A stretch of 42,448 bases of DNA, from positions 1-42,448 of the forward strand of contig JAUNDA010000010.1 of the NCBI GenBank assembly GCA_030526295.1, written 5' to 3'. Under the pieces are notes generated by a model, which did no database searches, was not told where the DNA came from, and was given only the letters and a program-made list of their open reading frames with translations. Position 1 is the stretch's first letter; every line of letters begins with the position of its first letter. The position numbers and the translations under genes are program-made. The DNA is from Eubacteriales bacterium (GTDB taxonomy: Bacteria; Bacillota; Clostridia; Lachnospirales; Lachnospiraceae). Below, in pieces: positions 7,345 to 16,356 of this stretch.

Positions 7345-8800
7345 CCTGAGCACCGCCCTTCACAAACATATATGATCCCTCGCCACGATAACGGACATCC
7401 TCCGGCTCGATTCCATACTCATCCCTCAGTATCTCAACGATTCTTCCAAGACAGTATCCGCCCTGGCATCTTCCTGTCATGCACCACGCCCTGTACTTAA
7501 GACCTGCAAGCGTATGAACACCGAGTGGATTCTCAATGGCATCCTTTATCTCCTGCTTTGTAATTGTCTGGCAGCGGCATACAACCTCGCCGTAATCAGG
7601 ATTTTCCTTAATGAGCTCTGCCTGCTTTTCAGGGGTCTGCTCCTTAAACTTGAGAGCAGCCTTATGTGTGCCGTCAAAGCCTTCATTTTCAGTAAGCGGA
7701 AGGATTCCTCCCACAATACCGCAAACCATTCTTGCAATCGGTACAGATGCCGTAAGTCCCGGAGATTCAATTCCAATAAGGTCGATGAATCCAGGAAGTG
7801 CTTCCTCCTCCTTTATAATGAAGTCGTGGTAACCACCCTCTGTTGGCGGTGCCTGCTTCGGACGAATTCCGGCAAAGCCTCCAATAATGTCACTTCTCTT
7901 AAGTGCAGGAAGAAGATCATGTGCCTCCTTCCAGAGCTTATCGAGTATAGGTGCCGTTACTGAATAATCGCTTCCATCGTCAAGATACTCTGCACTTGGC
8001 CCAATGATTACATTGCCGTGGATTGTAGGTGTAAGATGAACTCCGAGTCCTCCGATTCCAGGCTTTGGTGCAGGATATACGGGTACCTTAAGATACTCGT
8101 CCGCAATTGTATCGAGAATAAAATATTCTCCACGGCATGGATAAATCTCATAATCATCGATGCCTGCCATCTTTGCAACCTTAGCCGAGCCAAGGCCTGC
8201 ACTGTTAATGACAACCTTCGCATTAAACTCTTCCCCGCCTGCGGTAACCGTAAAGCCACCCTCGGTTTTATCAATGGCCGTAACCTCATGTGAAAGGAAA
8301 ACCTCCACACCGTTTTTAACGGCATTTTCTGCAAGTGCGATTGTATAAAGGAACGGATCGAATATCGCTGTCTCAGGTGAAATCATTGCGCTTATTCCGC
8401 CAACACCAGGAAGAATCTCATGAAGCTCCTCTGCAGAAACCATTCTGAGTCCCTTACATCCGTTTGCCTCACCCTTTTTAATGAGTCCCTCAAGAATCCT
8501 TTCATCCTCTTCATCAAAGGCCACAAGGAATTTTCCGGTCTTCTTATATGGTACGTCAAGCTCCCTGCAAAGCTCCTCAAAGCCCTGGTTTCCCTCAACG
8601 CAGAGCTTAGCCATAAGACTTCCCGTACGGTTATTGAAGCCCGCATGAACAACAGCGGAATTTCGTCCGCTTGTCTCGCCTGCTACATCAGGGTCCTTTT
8701 CAATAAGAGCCGTCTTAAGTTTATATCGTGAAAGCTCCCTTGCGATGGCACAGCCAACTGCACCACCTCCGACAATCACAACATCATAAGTTTTATTCAT
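7334..8800 (-). CDS. GlpA-type FAD-dependent dehydrogenase with BFD-like [2Fe-2S] domain
   Basis: 488-residue DAO-family protein, annotated in relatives as glycerol-3-phosphate dehydrogenase or L-2-hydroxyglutarate oxidase-like. The Rossmann fingerprint VVIVGGGAVGCAIARELSRY and GRNSAVVHAGF define the FAD domain. The C-terminal 90 residues contain CRCQT and later C-x4-C-x4-C in WCMTGRCQGGYC, the four-cysteine pattern of BFD-like ferredoxin domains. ATG at 8800 has AAGGGAGA 7-8 nt upstream and starts right at the fold; the in-frame ATG at 8827 has no such support. It overlaps the downstream oxidoreductase, so the two probably form a complex. Substrate is not proven by sequence. Confidence 0.88.
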   Translation of the reverse strand: MNKTYDVVIVGGGAVGCAIARELSRYKLKTALIEKDPDVAGETSGRNSAVVHAGFNNRTGSLMAKLCVEGNQGFEELCRELDVPYKKTGKFLVAFDEEDERILEGLIKKGEANGCKGLRMVSAEELHEILPGVGGISAMISPETAIFDPFLYTIALAENAVKNGVEVFLSHEVTAIDKTEGGFTVTAGGEEFNAKVVINSAGLGSAKVAKMAGIDDYEIYPCRGEYFILDTIADEYLKVPVYPAPKPGIGGLGVHLTPTIHGNVIIGPSAEYLDDGSDYSVTAPILDKLWKEAHDLLPALKRSDIIGGFAGIRPKQAPPTEGGYHDFIIKEEEALPGFIDLIGIESPGLTASVPIARMVCGIVGGILPLTENEGFDGTHKAALKFKEQTPEKQAELIKENPDYGEVVCRCQTITKQEIKDAIENPLGVHTLAGLKYRAWCMTGRCQGGYCLGRIVEILRDEYGIEPEDVRYRGEGSYMFVKGGAQDEE

Positions 8801-8870
8801 TTCACTGTCTCCCTTCACAGCTATCATCTGCTATGATTCATTATGAATTTCGTATATTTATCCTACTATT

Positions 8871-8906
8871 CAAAAATCCGGTGTGCAATATTCATTACAA
8901 CCGGAT
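8871..8906 (-). terminator. Intrinsic terminator after deoC
   Basis: ATCCGGT (8876-8882) pairs with ACCGGAT (8900-8906), followed on the minus strand by TTTTTG. It is about 90 nt beyond deoC and would separate udp-deoC from the GlpA-type gene. A weaker GGCAA/TTGCC hairpin lies nearer deoC at 8972-8989. Confidence 0.6.
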
Positions 8907-8996
8907 AATTCGCATTTTGACACCTTCAATATTCAATATTTACCATCAATTCTCATTTTTGGAACAATTATGGCAACAAATGCTTTGCCAAAAAGC

Positions 8997-9647
8997 TTAC
9001 GAATTCTTCATTATCTTGATAAGACGGCTTGTTCCAAGTCTCATTGCACCAAGCTCCACGAATTTTTCGGCATCGTCAAAGGATGAGATTCCGCCTGCGG
9101 CCTTAACCTTCACTCCCTCACCCACATGCTTTTTCATAAGCTCAACATCCTCAAAGGTTGCGCCGCCCTTTGAAAAGCCTGTTGATGTCTTGATATAATC
9201 GGCGCCTGCTGCTGTTACGATTTCGCACATCTTTATCTTTTCATCATCTGTAAGAAGACAGGTTTCAATGATTACCTTGAGAAGCTTTCCATGGCATGCG
9301 TTTTTTACAGCCTTAATCTCTGCCTCAATTTCATCATATCTTTTATCCTTTAGGTCACCGACATTAATTACCATGTCAATCTCTGAAGCACCGTTTTTTA
9401 CTGCGTCCTCAGTTTCAAAAACCTTAACAGCCGTTGTGCTGTAGCCATTCGGAAAGCCTATTACCGTGCAGATAGGAAGCTTTCCGTTTACATACTCAGC
9501 TGCCCTCTTTACATATGAAGCCGGTATGCATGCCGAGGCTGTTTCATATTTGATTGCATCATCAAGAATTGTCTGTATCTGTGCCCATGTTGAATCCACA
9601 CCGAGAAGAGTGTGGTCAACCTTACTTAAAATTTCCTTCTTATCCAT
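8997..9647 (-). CDS. deoC: Deoxyribose-phosphate aldolase
   Basis: 216-residue class I aldolase of normal length. It splits 2-deoxyribose 5-phosphate to glyceraldehyde 3-phosphate and acetaldehyde. The Schiff-base lysine is Lys153 in [10 protein letters not shown]; Asp91 (EIDMVINVG) and Lys182 (VKAAGGI) complete the catalytic set. Its ATG is directly adjacent to the stop of udp, so the pair is one transcription unit for deoxynucleoside salvage. The acetaldehyde product could be reduced by the iron alcohol dehydrogenase in this window, although that gene is in another unit. Confidence 0.96.
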   Translation of the reverse strand: MDKKEILSKVDHTLLGVDSTWAQIQTILDDAIKYETASACIPASYVKRAAEYVNGKLPICTVIGFPNGYSTTAVKVFETEDAVKNGASEIDMVINVGDLKDKRYDEIEAEIKAVKNACHGKLLKVIIETCLLTDDEKIKMCEIVTAAGADYIKTSTGFSKGGATFEDVELMKKHVGEGVKVKAAGGISSFDDAEKFVELGAMRLGTSRLIKIMKNS

Positions 9648-10430
9648 TTATTTCTTTTCCTTATCTTCCTTAATTAATACCCTTAATGTCTCAACACCGC
9701 ATCTTATTGCAGACTCAGTGTCATGAACAATCGGATTATCGAGGTTCAGTGCATTTCTTTCCTGGTTTCCTACAACGAGGAAGCACGAGCCGCAGCGAAC
9801 CCCCAGATGGCTTGCGACAACAAAGAGAGCAGCCGACTCCATCTCTGAGCACTTGACTCCGAGTCTCTTCCAGGCCTCCCACTTATTTAAAAGCTCATAG
9901 CTTACAGGCATCCTCTCAGGCTCATGCTGTCCGTAGAACGCATCCTTACACTGTGAAATTCCCGTATGGTATGAAACCCCGAGTGTTTTGCATGCCTTTA
10001 CAAGCGCATTTATCACATCAAGGTCAGCAACTGCCGGAAACTCAATCGGTGCATATTCACGGCTTGTGCCCTCCATCCTGATGGCACCGGTTGCGACAAC
10101 TATGTCTCCTCCCTTTACATCGAGGTCAATTCCGCCACAGGTTCCAACCCTTATGAAGGTATCGGCACCGCAAAGCACAAGCTCCTCCATTGCTATCGAG
10201 GCTGATGGTCCACCGATTCCTGTTGATGTTACACTCACCATTTCCCCGTCAAGGTATCCTGTATATGTAACAAACTCCCTGCTGTCAGCCACAAGCCTTG
10301 CATCATCAAAATGCCTTGCTATTTTTTCACATCTTTTCGGGTCACCAGGCAGTATGACATATCTGCCAACATCTCCCGGTCTTATCTGAAGGTGGTACTG
10401 AAGTCCGACTTCTCCTGAATAATTCTGCAT
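9648..10430 (-). CDS. udp: Uridine phosphorylase (nucleoside phosphorylase family)
   Basis: 260-residue PNP/UDP phosphorylase, which splits uridine or deoxyuridine with phosphate to uracil and (deoxy)ribose 1-phosphate. Signatures: [15 protein letters not shown] (phosphate loop), [22 protein letters not shown] and [11 protein letters not shown], the last typical of the ribose-binding site in uridine phosphorylases. ATG at 10430 has a strong CAGGAGG 5 nt upstream and its own promoter. Paired with deoC. Confidence 0.93.
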   Translation of the reverse strand: MQNYSGEVGLQYHLQIRPGDVGRYVILPGDPKRCEKIARHFDDARLVADSREFVTYTGYLDGEMVSVTSTGIGGPSASIAMEELVLCGADTFIRVGTCGGIDLDVKGGDIVVATGAIRMEGTSREYAPIEFPAVADLDVINALVKACKTLGVSYHTGISQCKDAFYGQHEPERMPVSYELLNKWEAWKRLGVKCSEMESAALFVVASHLGVRCGSCFLVVGNQERNALNLDNPIVHDTESAIRCGVETLRVLIKEDKEKK

Positions 10431-10463
10431 ATAGCCTCCTGCTGTTTAATCGCATATATTTAG

Positions 10464-10493
10464 ATTATACACCAAAACATGCATATTTCCCAA
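10464..10493 (-). promoter_or_regulatory. Promoter of udp-deoC
   Basis: On the minus strand TATAAT (plus 10464-10469) is preceded by TTGGGA (10488-10493) with an 18-nt spacer. It lies 34 nt upstream of the udp start codon. Confidence 0.55.
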
Positions 10494-10515
10494 TGTAAAC
10501 TAATTATATAAGCAC

Positions 10516-10544
10516 AAAAAAGGAAGCCGCTAGGCTCCCCTTCC
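10516..10544 (-). terminator. Intrinsic terminator after nfnB
   Basis: On the minus strand GGAAG-GGG-AGCC, TAGC, GGCT-TCC folds into a hairpin followed by TTTTTT. It is about 40 nt downstream of nfnB. Confidence 0.75.
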
Positions 10545-10582
10545 TGTATTTTTAAGTTAATTCATTAAGAGATTAATTTATC

Positions 10583-12061
10583 TTAGTTTGAAGCAGTACC
10601 TGTCTTCTGCTCCTCTGCAGCTGCGAATGTGTAAACATTCTCCTTGTTTGCATTCTCCGGGCAAAGTGCCTCGTCGATAGCCTTTGCTGCAACCTTACCA
10701 GCTCCCATTGCTGAGATAACTGTAGCTGCACCTGTTACTGCATCTCCGCCTGCATATACGTTGTCACGTGATGTAAGGCCGTCCTCGTTAACGATGATTC
10801 CGCCTCTCTTATTAACCTCAAGTCCCTTTGTTGTTGACTTGATAAGCGGGTTCGGGCTTGTACCGATTGACATTACAACTGTGTCAACGTCGAGTGTGAA
10901 CTCACTGCCCTCAACTGCTACAGGGCGTCTTCTTCCTGATGCATCAGGCTCACCAAGCTCCATCTTTACGCAGCTGATGCCTGTTACGAAGCCGTTCTTC
11001 GGGTCTCTTGGATCCTCAGGATTGTTATATCCGAGAATCTCTGTCGGATTGCAGAGAAGTCTGAACTCGATGCCCTCTTCCTCAGCATGCTCAACCTCTT
11101 CTCTACGTGCGGGAAGTTCCTCCATTGATCTGCGGTATACGATGTAAACCTTGTCAGCACCAAGACGAAGTGCTGTTCTTGCAGCGTCCATTGCAACGTT
11201 TCCGCCGCCGACAACTGCTACCTTTCCACCCTTCATGATAGGTGTCTTAGGATCGGCGTTATAGGCCTTCATAAGGTTGCTTCTTGTAAGGAACTCGTTA
11301 GCTGAGTAAACACCCTTGTATGACTCACCAGGAATATTCATGAAGTTCGGAAGACCTGCGCCTGAACCGATGAATACTGCCTCAAAGCCCATATCGAAAA
11401 GCTCGTCGATTGTAAGTGTCTTACCGATGATAACGTCTGTCTCAACCTCTACACCGAGCTTCTTTAATGTCTCAACTTCCTTTGCAACGATTGCCTTTGG
11501 AAGACGGAACTCAGGGATACCATATACGAGTACACCGCCTGCTGTGTGGAGTGCCTCAAATACTGTTACCTTGTAGCCCTTCTTTGCAAGGTCTCCTGCA
11601 CATGTAAGGCCTGAAGGGCCTGAACCTACAACTGCTACCATGTGGCCGTTGTTCTCAACAGGTGTAACCTCTGCTGTGTCATTTGCATTGTGCCAGTCAG
11701 CAACAAATCTCTCAAGTCTTCCGATTCCAACCGGCTCAAACTTGATGCCAAGTGTACACTTTGACTCACACTGTGACTCCTGCGGACAAACTCTTCCGCA
11801 AACTGCAGGTAATGATGAAGACTCTGAAATTACCTGGTAAGCACCCTCAAAGTTGTGCTCTTTAATCTTATTGATGAAATCAGGAATTCTGATATTTACA
11901 GGACATCCTGCTACACAAGGCTGGTTCTTGCAGTTAAGGCAGCGGTCTGCCTCGGCAAGTGCGATTTCCTCTGTGTAGCCGAGTGCTACTTCCTTAAAAT
12001 TGTGTGCTCTTACCTTAGCGTCCTGAGTTGGTATGTCGTTTTTCTTTGGAATGATTGCCAT
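10583..12061 (-). CDS. nfnB: NfnB, large subunit of NADH-dependent ferredoxin:NADP+ oxidoreductase
   Basis: 492 residues related to the glutamate synthase small subunit. Two [4Fe-4S] cysteine sets are visible: Cys41, 44, 49, 53 (CLNCKNQPCVAGCP) and Cys88, 92, 98, 102. FAD and NADPH folds follow (VVGSGPSGLTCAGDLA; VVGGGNVAMDAARTALR; ending GDAVTGAATVISAMGAG). Genes of this type are often labelled gltA. The direct neighbour NfnA and the absence of a GltB large subunit favour NfnAB, which bifurcates electrons between NADPH and NADH plus ferredoxin. The start is clear (GAGGGG upstream of ATG). It follows nfnA by 13 nt. Confidence 0.9.
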   Translation of the reverse strand: MAIIPKKNDIPTQDAKVRAHNFKEVALGYTEEIALAEADRCLNCKNQPCVAGCPVNIRIPDFINKIKEHNFEGAYQVISESSSLPAVCGRVCPQESQCESKCTLGIKFEPVGIGRLERFVADWHNANDTAEVTPVENNGHMVAVVGSGPSGLTCAGDLAKKGYKVTVFEALHTAGGVLVYGIPEFRLPKAIVAKEVETLKKLGVEVETDVIIGKTLTIDELFDMGFEAVFIGSGAGLPNFMNIPGESYKGVYSANEFLTRSNLMKAYNADPKTPIMKGGKVAVVGGGNVAMDAARTALRLGADKVYIVYRRSMEELPARREEVEHAEEEGIEFRLLCNPTEILGYNNPEDPRDPKNGFVTGISCVKMELGEPDASGRRRPVAVEGSEFTLDVDTVVMSIGTSPNPLIKSTTKGLEVNKRGGIIVNEDGLTSRDNVYAGGDAVTGAATVISAMGAGKVAAKAIDEALCPENANKENVYTFAAAEEQKTGTASN

Positions 12062-12074
12062 TTTTTTACCCCTC

Positions 12075-12923
12075 TTATGCCTGTCTTAAAAGATTACATG
12101 TCTCCTCGTGAGCTCTGCGCTCATACTCGAAGTACATTCTGCTTCTTGAAATTGCCTCGTCGAAATCGATCTCGTAACCGTTGAAGTCTGGTCCGTCTAC
12201 ACATGCGAACTTTGTGATGCGCTCACCATCTCTTACGAGAGTGATTCTGCAGCCACCGCACATTCCTGTTCCGTCGATCATGATCGGGTTCATTGAAACT
12301 GTTACCGGTACGCCGTATGGCTTTGCTGCAAGTGTTACGAACTTCATCATTACAAGCGGTCCGATTGTGATGATCATGTCGAACTTCTCGCCTGCATCAA
12401 GCATCTCCTTGAGCGGTACTGTTACATTTCCTTCCCTTGCATATGAACCGTCATCTGTCATAACCACAAGTCTGTCTGAGCAAGCCTTGAACTCATCCTC
12501 AAGGATAAGAAGGTCCTTGTTTCTGAATCCGATGATGCTTGTAACCTCAGCACCGAGACGATGGAATTCCTCAGCTACAGGCATTGCAATTGCGCAGCCT
12601 ACGCCACCACCAACGATACAAACCTTCTTGATACCGTCTGTATGTGTCGGAACTCCGAGAGGTCCTGCAAAGTTCTCAATGTAATCGCCCTCATTCTTGC
12701 TGTTTAAGAGCTCTGTTGTGGCACCAACTACCTGGAAGATGATCTTTACTGTTCCTCTTTCCTTGTCTGTGCCTGCTACTGTAAGCGGAATACGCTCACC
12801 CTCGCTATCTACGCGAAGAATAATAAACTGGCCCGGCTTTGCCTTATTGGCAACAAGCGGAGCTTCAATCTCCATCTGTGTAACAGTGGGATTAAGTACT
12901 TTTTTTGTAACAATCTTATTCAT
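12075..12923 (-). CDS. nfnA: NfnA, small subunit of ferredoxin:NADP+ oxidoreductase
   Basis: 282-residue ferredoxin-NADP reductase-like protein. FAD-binding part: KPGQFIILRV and RIPLTVAG. NAD-binding part: KKVCIVGGGVGCAIAMPV. The C-terminal [2Fe-2S] ligands Cys222, Cys225 and Cys241 are visible in GTGMCGGCRI and FACVDGPDF. With NfnB it makes the soluble cytoplasmic NfnAB complex that balances NAD(H), NADP(H) and ferredoxin. Reduced ferredoxin is relevant to the VOR-type oxidoreductase elsewhere in the window. GAGAGGG precedes ATG at 12923. A strong hairpin ends only 17 nt upstream of the start. Confidence 0.92.
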   Translation of the reverse strand: MNKIVTKKVLNPTVTQMEIEAPLVANKAKPGQFIILRVDSEGERIPLTVAGTDKERGTVKIIFQVVGATTELLNSKNEGDYIENFAGPLGVPTHTDGIKKVCIVGGGVGCAIAMPVAEEFHRLGAEVTSIIGFRNKDLLILEDEFKACSDRLVVMTDDGSYAREGNVTVPLKEMLDAGEKFDMIITIGPLVMMKFVTLAAKPYGVPVTVSMNPIMIDGTGMCGGCRITLVRDGERITKFACVDGPDFNGYEIDFDEAISRSRMYFEYERRAHEETCNLLRQA

Positions 12924-12940
12924 ATATCCCTCTCAATAAT

Positions 12941-12962
12941 GGCGGTCCCGTTTAGGACCGCC
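12941..12962 (-). terminator. Strong intercistronic hairpin between adh and nfnA
   Basis: GGCGGTCC and GGACCGCC form a perfect 8-bp GC-rich stem with a 6-nt loop. On the minus strand it is followed by ATTATTG, a poor U tract, and ends 17 nt before the nfnA start. It may be a partial terminator that lowers nfnAB relative to the alcohol dehydrogenase, or an mRNA end protector. Confidence 0.5.
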
Positions 12963-13006
12963 TGATTTTGTCTGAATCGCCTAAACCCTTTAATAATCCT
13001 CTGGGA

Positions 13007-14230
13007 TTAGAAATCTACCTCTGTGTCGTAGTAGCAGCACTTAAGAAGCTTTTCCATCTCCTCTACAGAAGGCTGACGTGGGTTAGAACCTGTACATGCG
13101 TCGCCGATTGCATTTACAGCGATGTCGTGAAGTCTCTCAAGGAATACCTCCTCTGGTACGAAGCCCTTCTCTGTCGGATAGCTGTCAGCACCGTACTGGC
13201 TGATGCAGTGTGGGATGTTGAGGTCATCGTTCATCTTGCGAAGGTAAGCGATAAGAGCTGCAACCTTCTCATCATCTGTAGCATCCTTAGCTGCGATTCC
13301 CATGTAGTCAACAAGAACGCCGTAACGCTTCTTAGCTGTCTCATCCTTAGCGTTGAATGCAACAACCTTTGGAAGGTACATAGCGTTTGCTGCACCGTGG
13401 ATGATGTGTGCTCCGAAGTCTGCGAATGCAGCACCTGTCTTGTGAGCCATTGAGTGAACGATTCCAAGAAGAGCATTTGAGAATGCCATTCCTGCGAGAC
13501 ACTGTGCATTGTGCATTCTGTCACGAGCTTCCATGTCTCCGTTGTATGACTTAACGAGGTCATTCATAATCATCTCTACTGCATGAACTGCAAGCGGATC
13601 TGAGTAATCGCTGTTAGCTGTTGAAACATAAGCCTCAACTGCGTGTGTGATAGCGTCCATACCTGTGTGTGCAACCAGCTTCTGTGGCATTGTCTCTGCA
13701 AGCTCAGGATCAACGATTGCAACGTCCGGTGTGATCTCGAAGTCAGCGATCGGATACTTGATTCCCTTAGCATAGTCTGTGATGATTGAGAATGCTGTTA
13801 CCTCTGTTGCTGTACCTGATGTTGATGATACTGCACAGAAGTGTGCCTTCTTTCTAAGCTCCGGAATTCCGAAGATCTTGCACATATCCTCGAATGTGCA
13901 CTCTGGATACTCATACTTGATCCACATAGCCTTAGCTGCATCGATTGGTGAACCACCGCCGATTGCAACGATCCAGTCTGGCTGGAACTTAAGCATTGCA
14001 TCTGCACCACGCATAACTGTCTCAACAGAAGGATCCGGCTCGATACCGTCGAAAATCTCAACCTCCATGCCTGCTTCCTTAAGATAAGCCTCAGCCTTGT
14101 CAAGGAATCCAAAACGCTTCATTGATCCGCCACCTACGCAGATCATAGCCTTTGTGCCTTTGAAAGACTTAAGAGCCTCAAGTGAACCTTTGCCGTGATA
14201 AATGTCACGAGGGAGTGTAAAACGTGCCAT
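13007..14230 (-). CDS. Iron-containing alcohol dehydrogenase
   Basis: 407-residue group III alcohol dehydrogenase. The nucleotide site is AIGGGSPIDAAKA (about 89-101). Metal ligands are probably Asp192 and His196 (GMDAITHAVEAY), His259 (GIVHSMAHK) and His278 (IIHGAANA). NAD(P)H-linked reduction of an aldehyde to an alcohol in the cytoplasm is expected; substrate cannot be read from the sequence. It has its own ribosome site (CAGGAGG) and a regulatory region with a Rex-like operator. It is followed by nfnAB with only a hairpin between, so partial cotranscription is likely. Confidence 0.92.
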   Translation of the reverse strand: MARFTLPRDIYHGKGSLEALKSFKGTKAMICVGGGSMKRFGFLDKAEAYLKEAGMEVEIFDGIEPDPSVETVMRGADAMLKFQPDWIVAIGGGSPIDAAKAMWIKYEYPECTFEDMCKIFGIPELRKKAHFCAVSSTSGTATEVTAFSIITDYAKGIKYPIADFEITPDVAIVDPELAETMPQKLVAHTGMDAITHAVEAYVSTANSDYSDPLAVHAVEMIMNDLVKSYNGDMEARDRMHNAQCLAGMAFSNALLGIVHSMAHKTGAAFADFGAHIIHGAANAMYLPKVVAFNAKDETAKKRYGVLVDYMGIAAKDATDDEKVAALIAYLRKMNDDLNIPHCISQYGADSYPTEKGFVPEEVFLERLHDIAVNAIGDACTGSNPRQPSVEEMEKLLKCCYYDTEVDF

Positions 14231-14268
14231 ATTTTAAAATCCTCCTGAAAATAATTTTTGTGTCGTTT

Positions 14269-14320
14269 CTTTATGGTTATTATTTTAACAATCCTTCGGA
14301 TTTTTGCCATAACCATAAAG
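14269..14320 (-). promoter_or_regulatory. Operator region of the alcohol dehydrogenase gene, Rex-like box and inverted repeat
   Basis: CTTTATGGTTAT (14269-14280) is repeated inverted at 14309-14320. Overlapping the first arm, TGGTTATTATTTTAACAA (14274-14291) matches the known Clostridia Rex operator TTGTTAANNNNTTAACAA at 12 of 14 defined positions. Rex represses NADH-consuming fermentation genes, including alcohol dehydrogenases, so the match fits its position about 45 nt before the start codon. The inner ATCCTTCGGAT can fold. Binding is inferred. Confidence 0.5.
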
Positions 14321-14337
14321 TGAATACTGATATATCA
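14307..14337. repeat. 31-bp imperfect direct repeat, copy 1
   Basis: Starts CCATAACCATAAAG and ends ATATATCA. It matches the block at 14546-14576 at 29 of 31 positions. It includes one arm of the inverted repeat upstream of the alcohol dehydrogenase gene. Confidence 0.7.
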
Positions 14338-14436
14338 ATATATATAATAGTGGCTCAAAATAAGGGTTTTAACCCATTCCTGCAGTCTCGTTAACGGACT
14401 CAGACAGGAGCAAGTTAATTCCTGGTTTTTGACAAG

Positions 14437-14470
14437 AAAAAAGCTGCCTCCCGAGAGAAGAGAAGCAGCT
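14437..14470 (-). terminator. Intrinsic terminator after the LysR gene
   Basis: On the minus strand AGCTGC-TTCTC and GGGAG-GCAGCT pair around a small loop and are followed by TTTTTT. The 376-nt gap between the LysR and alcohol dehydrogenase genes holds this terminator, two copies of a 31-bp repeat, a small AAGTTA/TAACTT palindrome at 14480-14494 and the operator region. Confidence 0.75.
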
Positions 14471-14545
14471 GTGTCTTTTAAGTTAAACTAACTTATCTGA
14501 CTGATGAACTTGCATCTATCATTTTATCAGTTCTTATATATAATT

Positions 14546-14576
14546 CCATAACCATAAAGGGAATACTGTTATATCA
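14546..14576. repeat. 31-bp imperfect direct repeat, copy 2
   Basis: Second copy of the CCATAACCATAAAG block, about 30 nt after the LysR stop codon and before its terminator. Two mismatches from copy 1. It could be a second binding site for whatever binds the first copy, or a remnant of a local duplication. Confidence 0.65.
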
Positions 14577-14606
14577 CCTATGATAATACAAGGTTTTCAT
14601 TTCACC

Positions 14607-15530
14607 TTAATATGCAGTCCTTCTTTTTGAATTGCAAAGCTCTGTGATAAATTCCCTGTCAAGGTCTGTTAACGAATAATCCTTTTTCTTTATGAGAACA
14701 TCCCTGTAAAGCTCGTTGTTCTCTCCTATTTTTCTCTGAACGAGGTCATACCTTGAAAGAAGCTCTGCCGGAACAGGTGAAACCCACATAAAGGTATCCG
14801 GATTATCCGAAAGAATGTCAAACTGTCCGCCACGCTCAAATAGATATATATGACCCTTTACATCGTAGGGGAGCTTCTGCTTTCTTACAAGTTCAACGGG
14901 AACTGATGGAACATACGGATCTCCGTGAATTATCTCGGTATAGTCCTTAAGGTCTGAAAGCTGTAAATCGGTTTTCTTAGCCAGTTCGCTCTTTGAGCTC
15001 ATAATCATCGCATACCTGAATTCGGCAACGAGCTCATATGAAAGACCCTTCTCCTCAAAGGTATTCTTGAAATACTTGTCATATTCTGCTGCATAGCGCA
15101 CGATTCCAAGCTTGTAATCATTCTCGAGGATATTCCTAATAGCCTGTGAGGAATTTGATTCCATGTAATAAACCTCTGACGGCTCCTTACTCAGGCTCTT
15201 TGAAAACTCCTTAAAGGCATATGAAATATAGCTTGATCTAGGAACCGTAATCGAAAAGCGCTTTTTACGGTCAAGCTCTCCCTTATAGAGTCTTTCAATG
15301 TCATCTATCTGGTCAAGCACCTTTCTGGCCCTTGCGATAAATTCCTCTCCATCCGGAGTAAGGCGCATTCCCCTTGTTGTTCTCTCAAAGATGGAAATGC
15401 CTATATCCGATTCAAGCTCCTTAATGCATCTGCTTAAATTCGGCTGTGCAACAAACATTTTTTCGGCCGCCTTGTTTATTGAGCCTGTCTGTGCAACCTC
15501 CACTGCATATTTTACATGTAATACATTCAT
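14607..15530 (-). CDS. LysR-family transcriptional regulator
   Basis: 307 residues, usual length. The N-terminal helix-turn-helix spans about 1-60 (GSINKAAEKMFVAQPNLSRC, then IKELESDIGISIFERT), followed by a periplasmic-binding-protein-like effector domain. AAGGG precedes ATG at 15530. It lies on the same strand as and between the hydrolase and the alcohol dehydrogenase; LysR proteins often act on a neighbour, so the repeats in the downstream gap are candidate sites. The effector is unknown. Confidence 0.92.
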   Translation of the reverse strand: MNVLHVKYAVEVAQTGSINKAAEKMFVAQPNLSRCIKELESDIGISIFERTTRGMRLTPDGEEFIARARKVLDQIDDIERLYKGELDRKKRFSITVPRSSYISYAFKEFSKSLSKEPSEVYYMESNSSQAIRNILENDYKLGIVRYAAEYDKYFKNTFEEKGLSYELVAEFRYAMIMSSKSELAKKTDLQLSDLKDYTEIIHGDPYVPSVPVELVRKQKLPYDVKGHIYLFERGGQFDILSDNPDTFMWVSPVPAELLSRYDLVQRKIGENNELYRDVLIKKKDYSLTDLDREFITELCNSKRRTAY

Positions 15531-15549
15531 ATACCCTTACCTGATTCCT

Positions 15550-16356
15550 TTAATCCGGTCTTTTAAGAAAACCGGCAATAACCTCTTTAATGTCTGGTGC
15601 CTCATCATACACCGCATGGCTGTAGCAGTCATACATGTGAAGGTCACATTTAAGTATCTCTGCCATCTGATAGGAGCCCTCCGGACCTATAACAGCATCG
15701 TTTGCATCTCCAATTACAAGCACTGGACATTTTATTTTATTTAGCTCACCTGAAATGTCAAAGTCTGACACCGGTTCCAGTAGTCTTAAAAACCGCTCGC
15801 AGTCCCTGGCACTTCCAACCATTTCGAGTGCAGGAAGCATTTCCTTGACGCTTTCAAGAAAAGCCGGTGAGTAAACATACTTAAAGAAGCTTCTGTTAAG
15901 TGCGACGATGTCCTTTTCCTGAGCATACATTCGCCACTCATTCGAGGCCTTCTCGAGTTTTTCTGTTATCCTGCATGAGCTTGAGCACAGTATAAGCTTT
16001 TTCACAAAGTCAGGATGACTTAAGGCAAGAAGCTCTCCTATCATTCCACCCTGTGAAACGCCGTAAACAAATGCGGACTCAATTCCGATTAGCTGTGAGC
16101 ATCTAAATACATCCTCTGCCATATCCTCATGACTGTAGTTCTCTGGAATATCCTTTTTTCTTTCAAAAAGACAGATTCTGTAATCCCTTGAAAGGGCGCT
16201 ATAGGCGTTTGCGACTGCCTCACCCTGTCCCTCAAGTCCCGTAACAGTGAGCCCTGAGATAATTATGAGGTTTTCATTTCCGTTTCCAAAGCGGATGACA
16301 TTCATATATGTCCCGTCAATATCGATTTTTATCTCTTCTGCCTTTATGTTTTCCAA
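15550..16356 (-). CDS. Alpha/beta hydrolase
   Basis: 268-residue alpha/beta-fold hydrolase. The nucleophile elbow is VYGVSQGGM (Ser), the acid is probably the Asp in VLVIGDANDAV, and the histidine is in CYSHAVYDEAPD near the C-terminus. No signal peptide, so cytoplasmic. A TTG start at 16356 is chosen: CAGGAGGA sits 7 nt upstream and homology-like sequence begins there. An upstream in-frame ATG at 16479 would add 41 residues across a TATAAT box (near 16391-16396) and has no ribosome site. Substrate unknown. It sits between the LysR gene (19 nt downstream) and the ABC export cassette. Confidence 0.82.
   Translation of the reverse strand: MENIKAEEIKIDIDGTYMNVIRFGNGNENLIIISGLTVTGLEGQGEAVANAYSALSRDYRICLFERKKDIPENYSHEDMAEDVFRCSQLIGIESAFVYGVSQGGMIGELLALSHPDFVKKLILCSSSCRITEKLEKASNEWRMYAQEKDIVALNRSFFKYVYSPAFLESVKEMLPALEMVGSARDCERFLRLLEPVSDFDISGELNKIKCPVLVIGDANDAVIGPEGSYQMAEILKCDLHMYDCYSHAVYDEAPDIKEVIAGFLKRPD

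Noticed and set aside
10583-12061. Naming this gene gltD/gltA, glutamate synthase small subunit
   Set aside because: The adjacent NfnA-type subunit and lack of a GltB subunit in the window make NfnB the better call.
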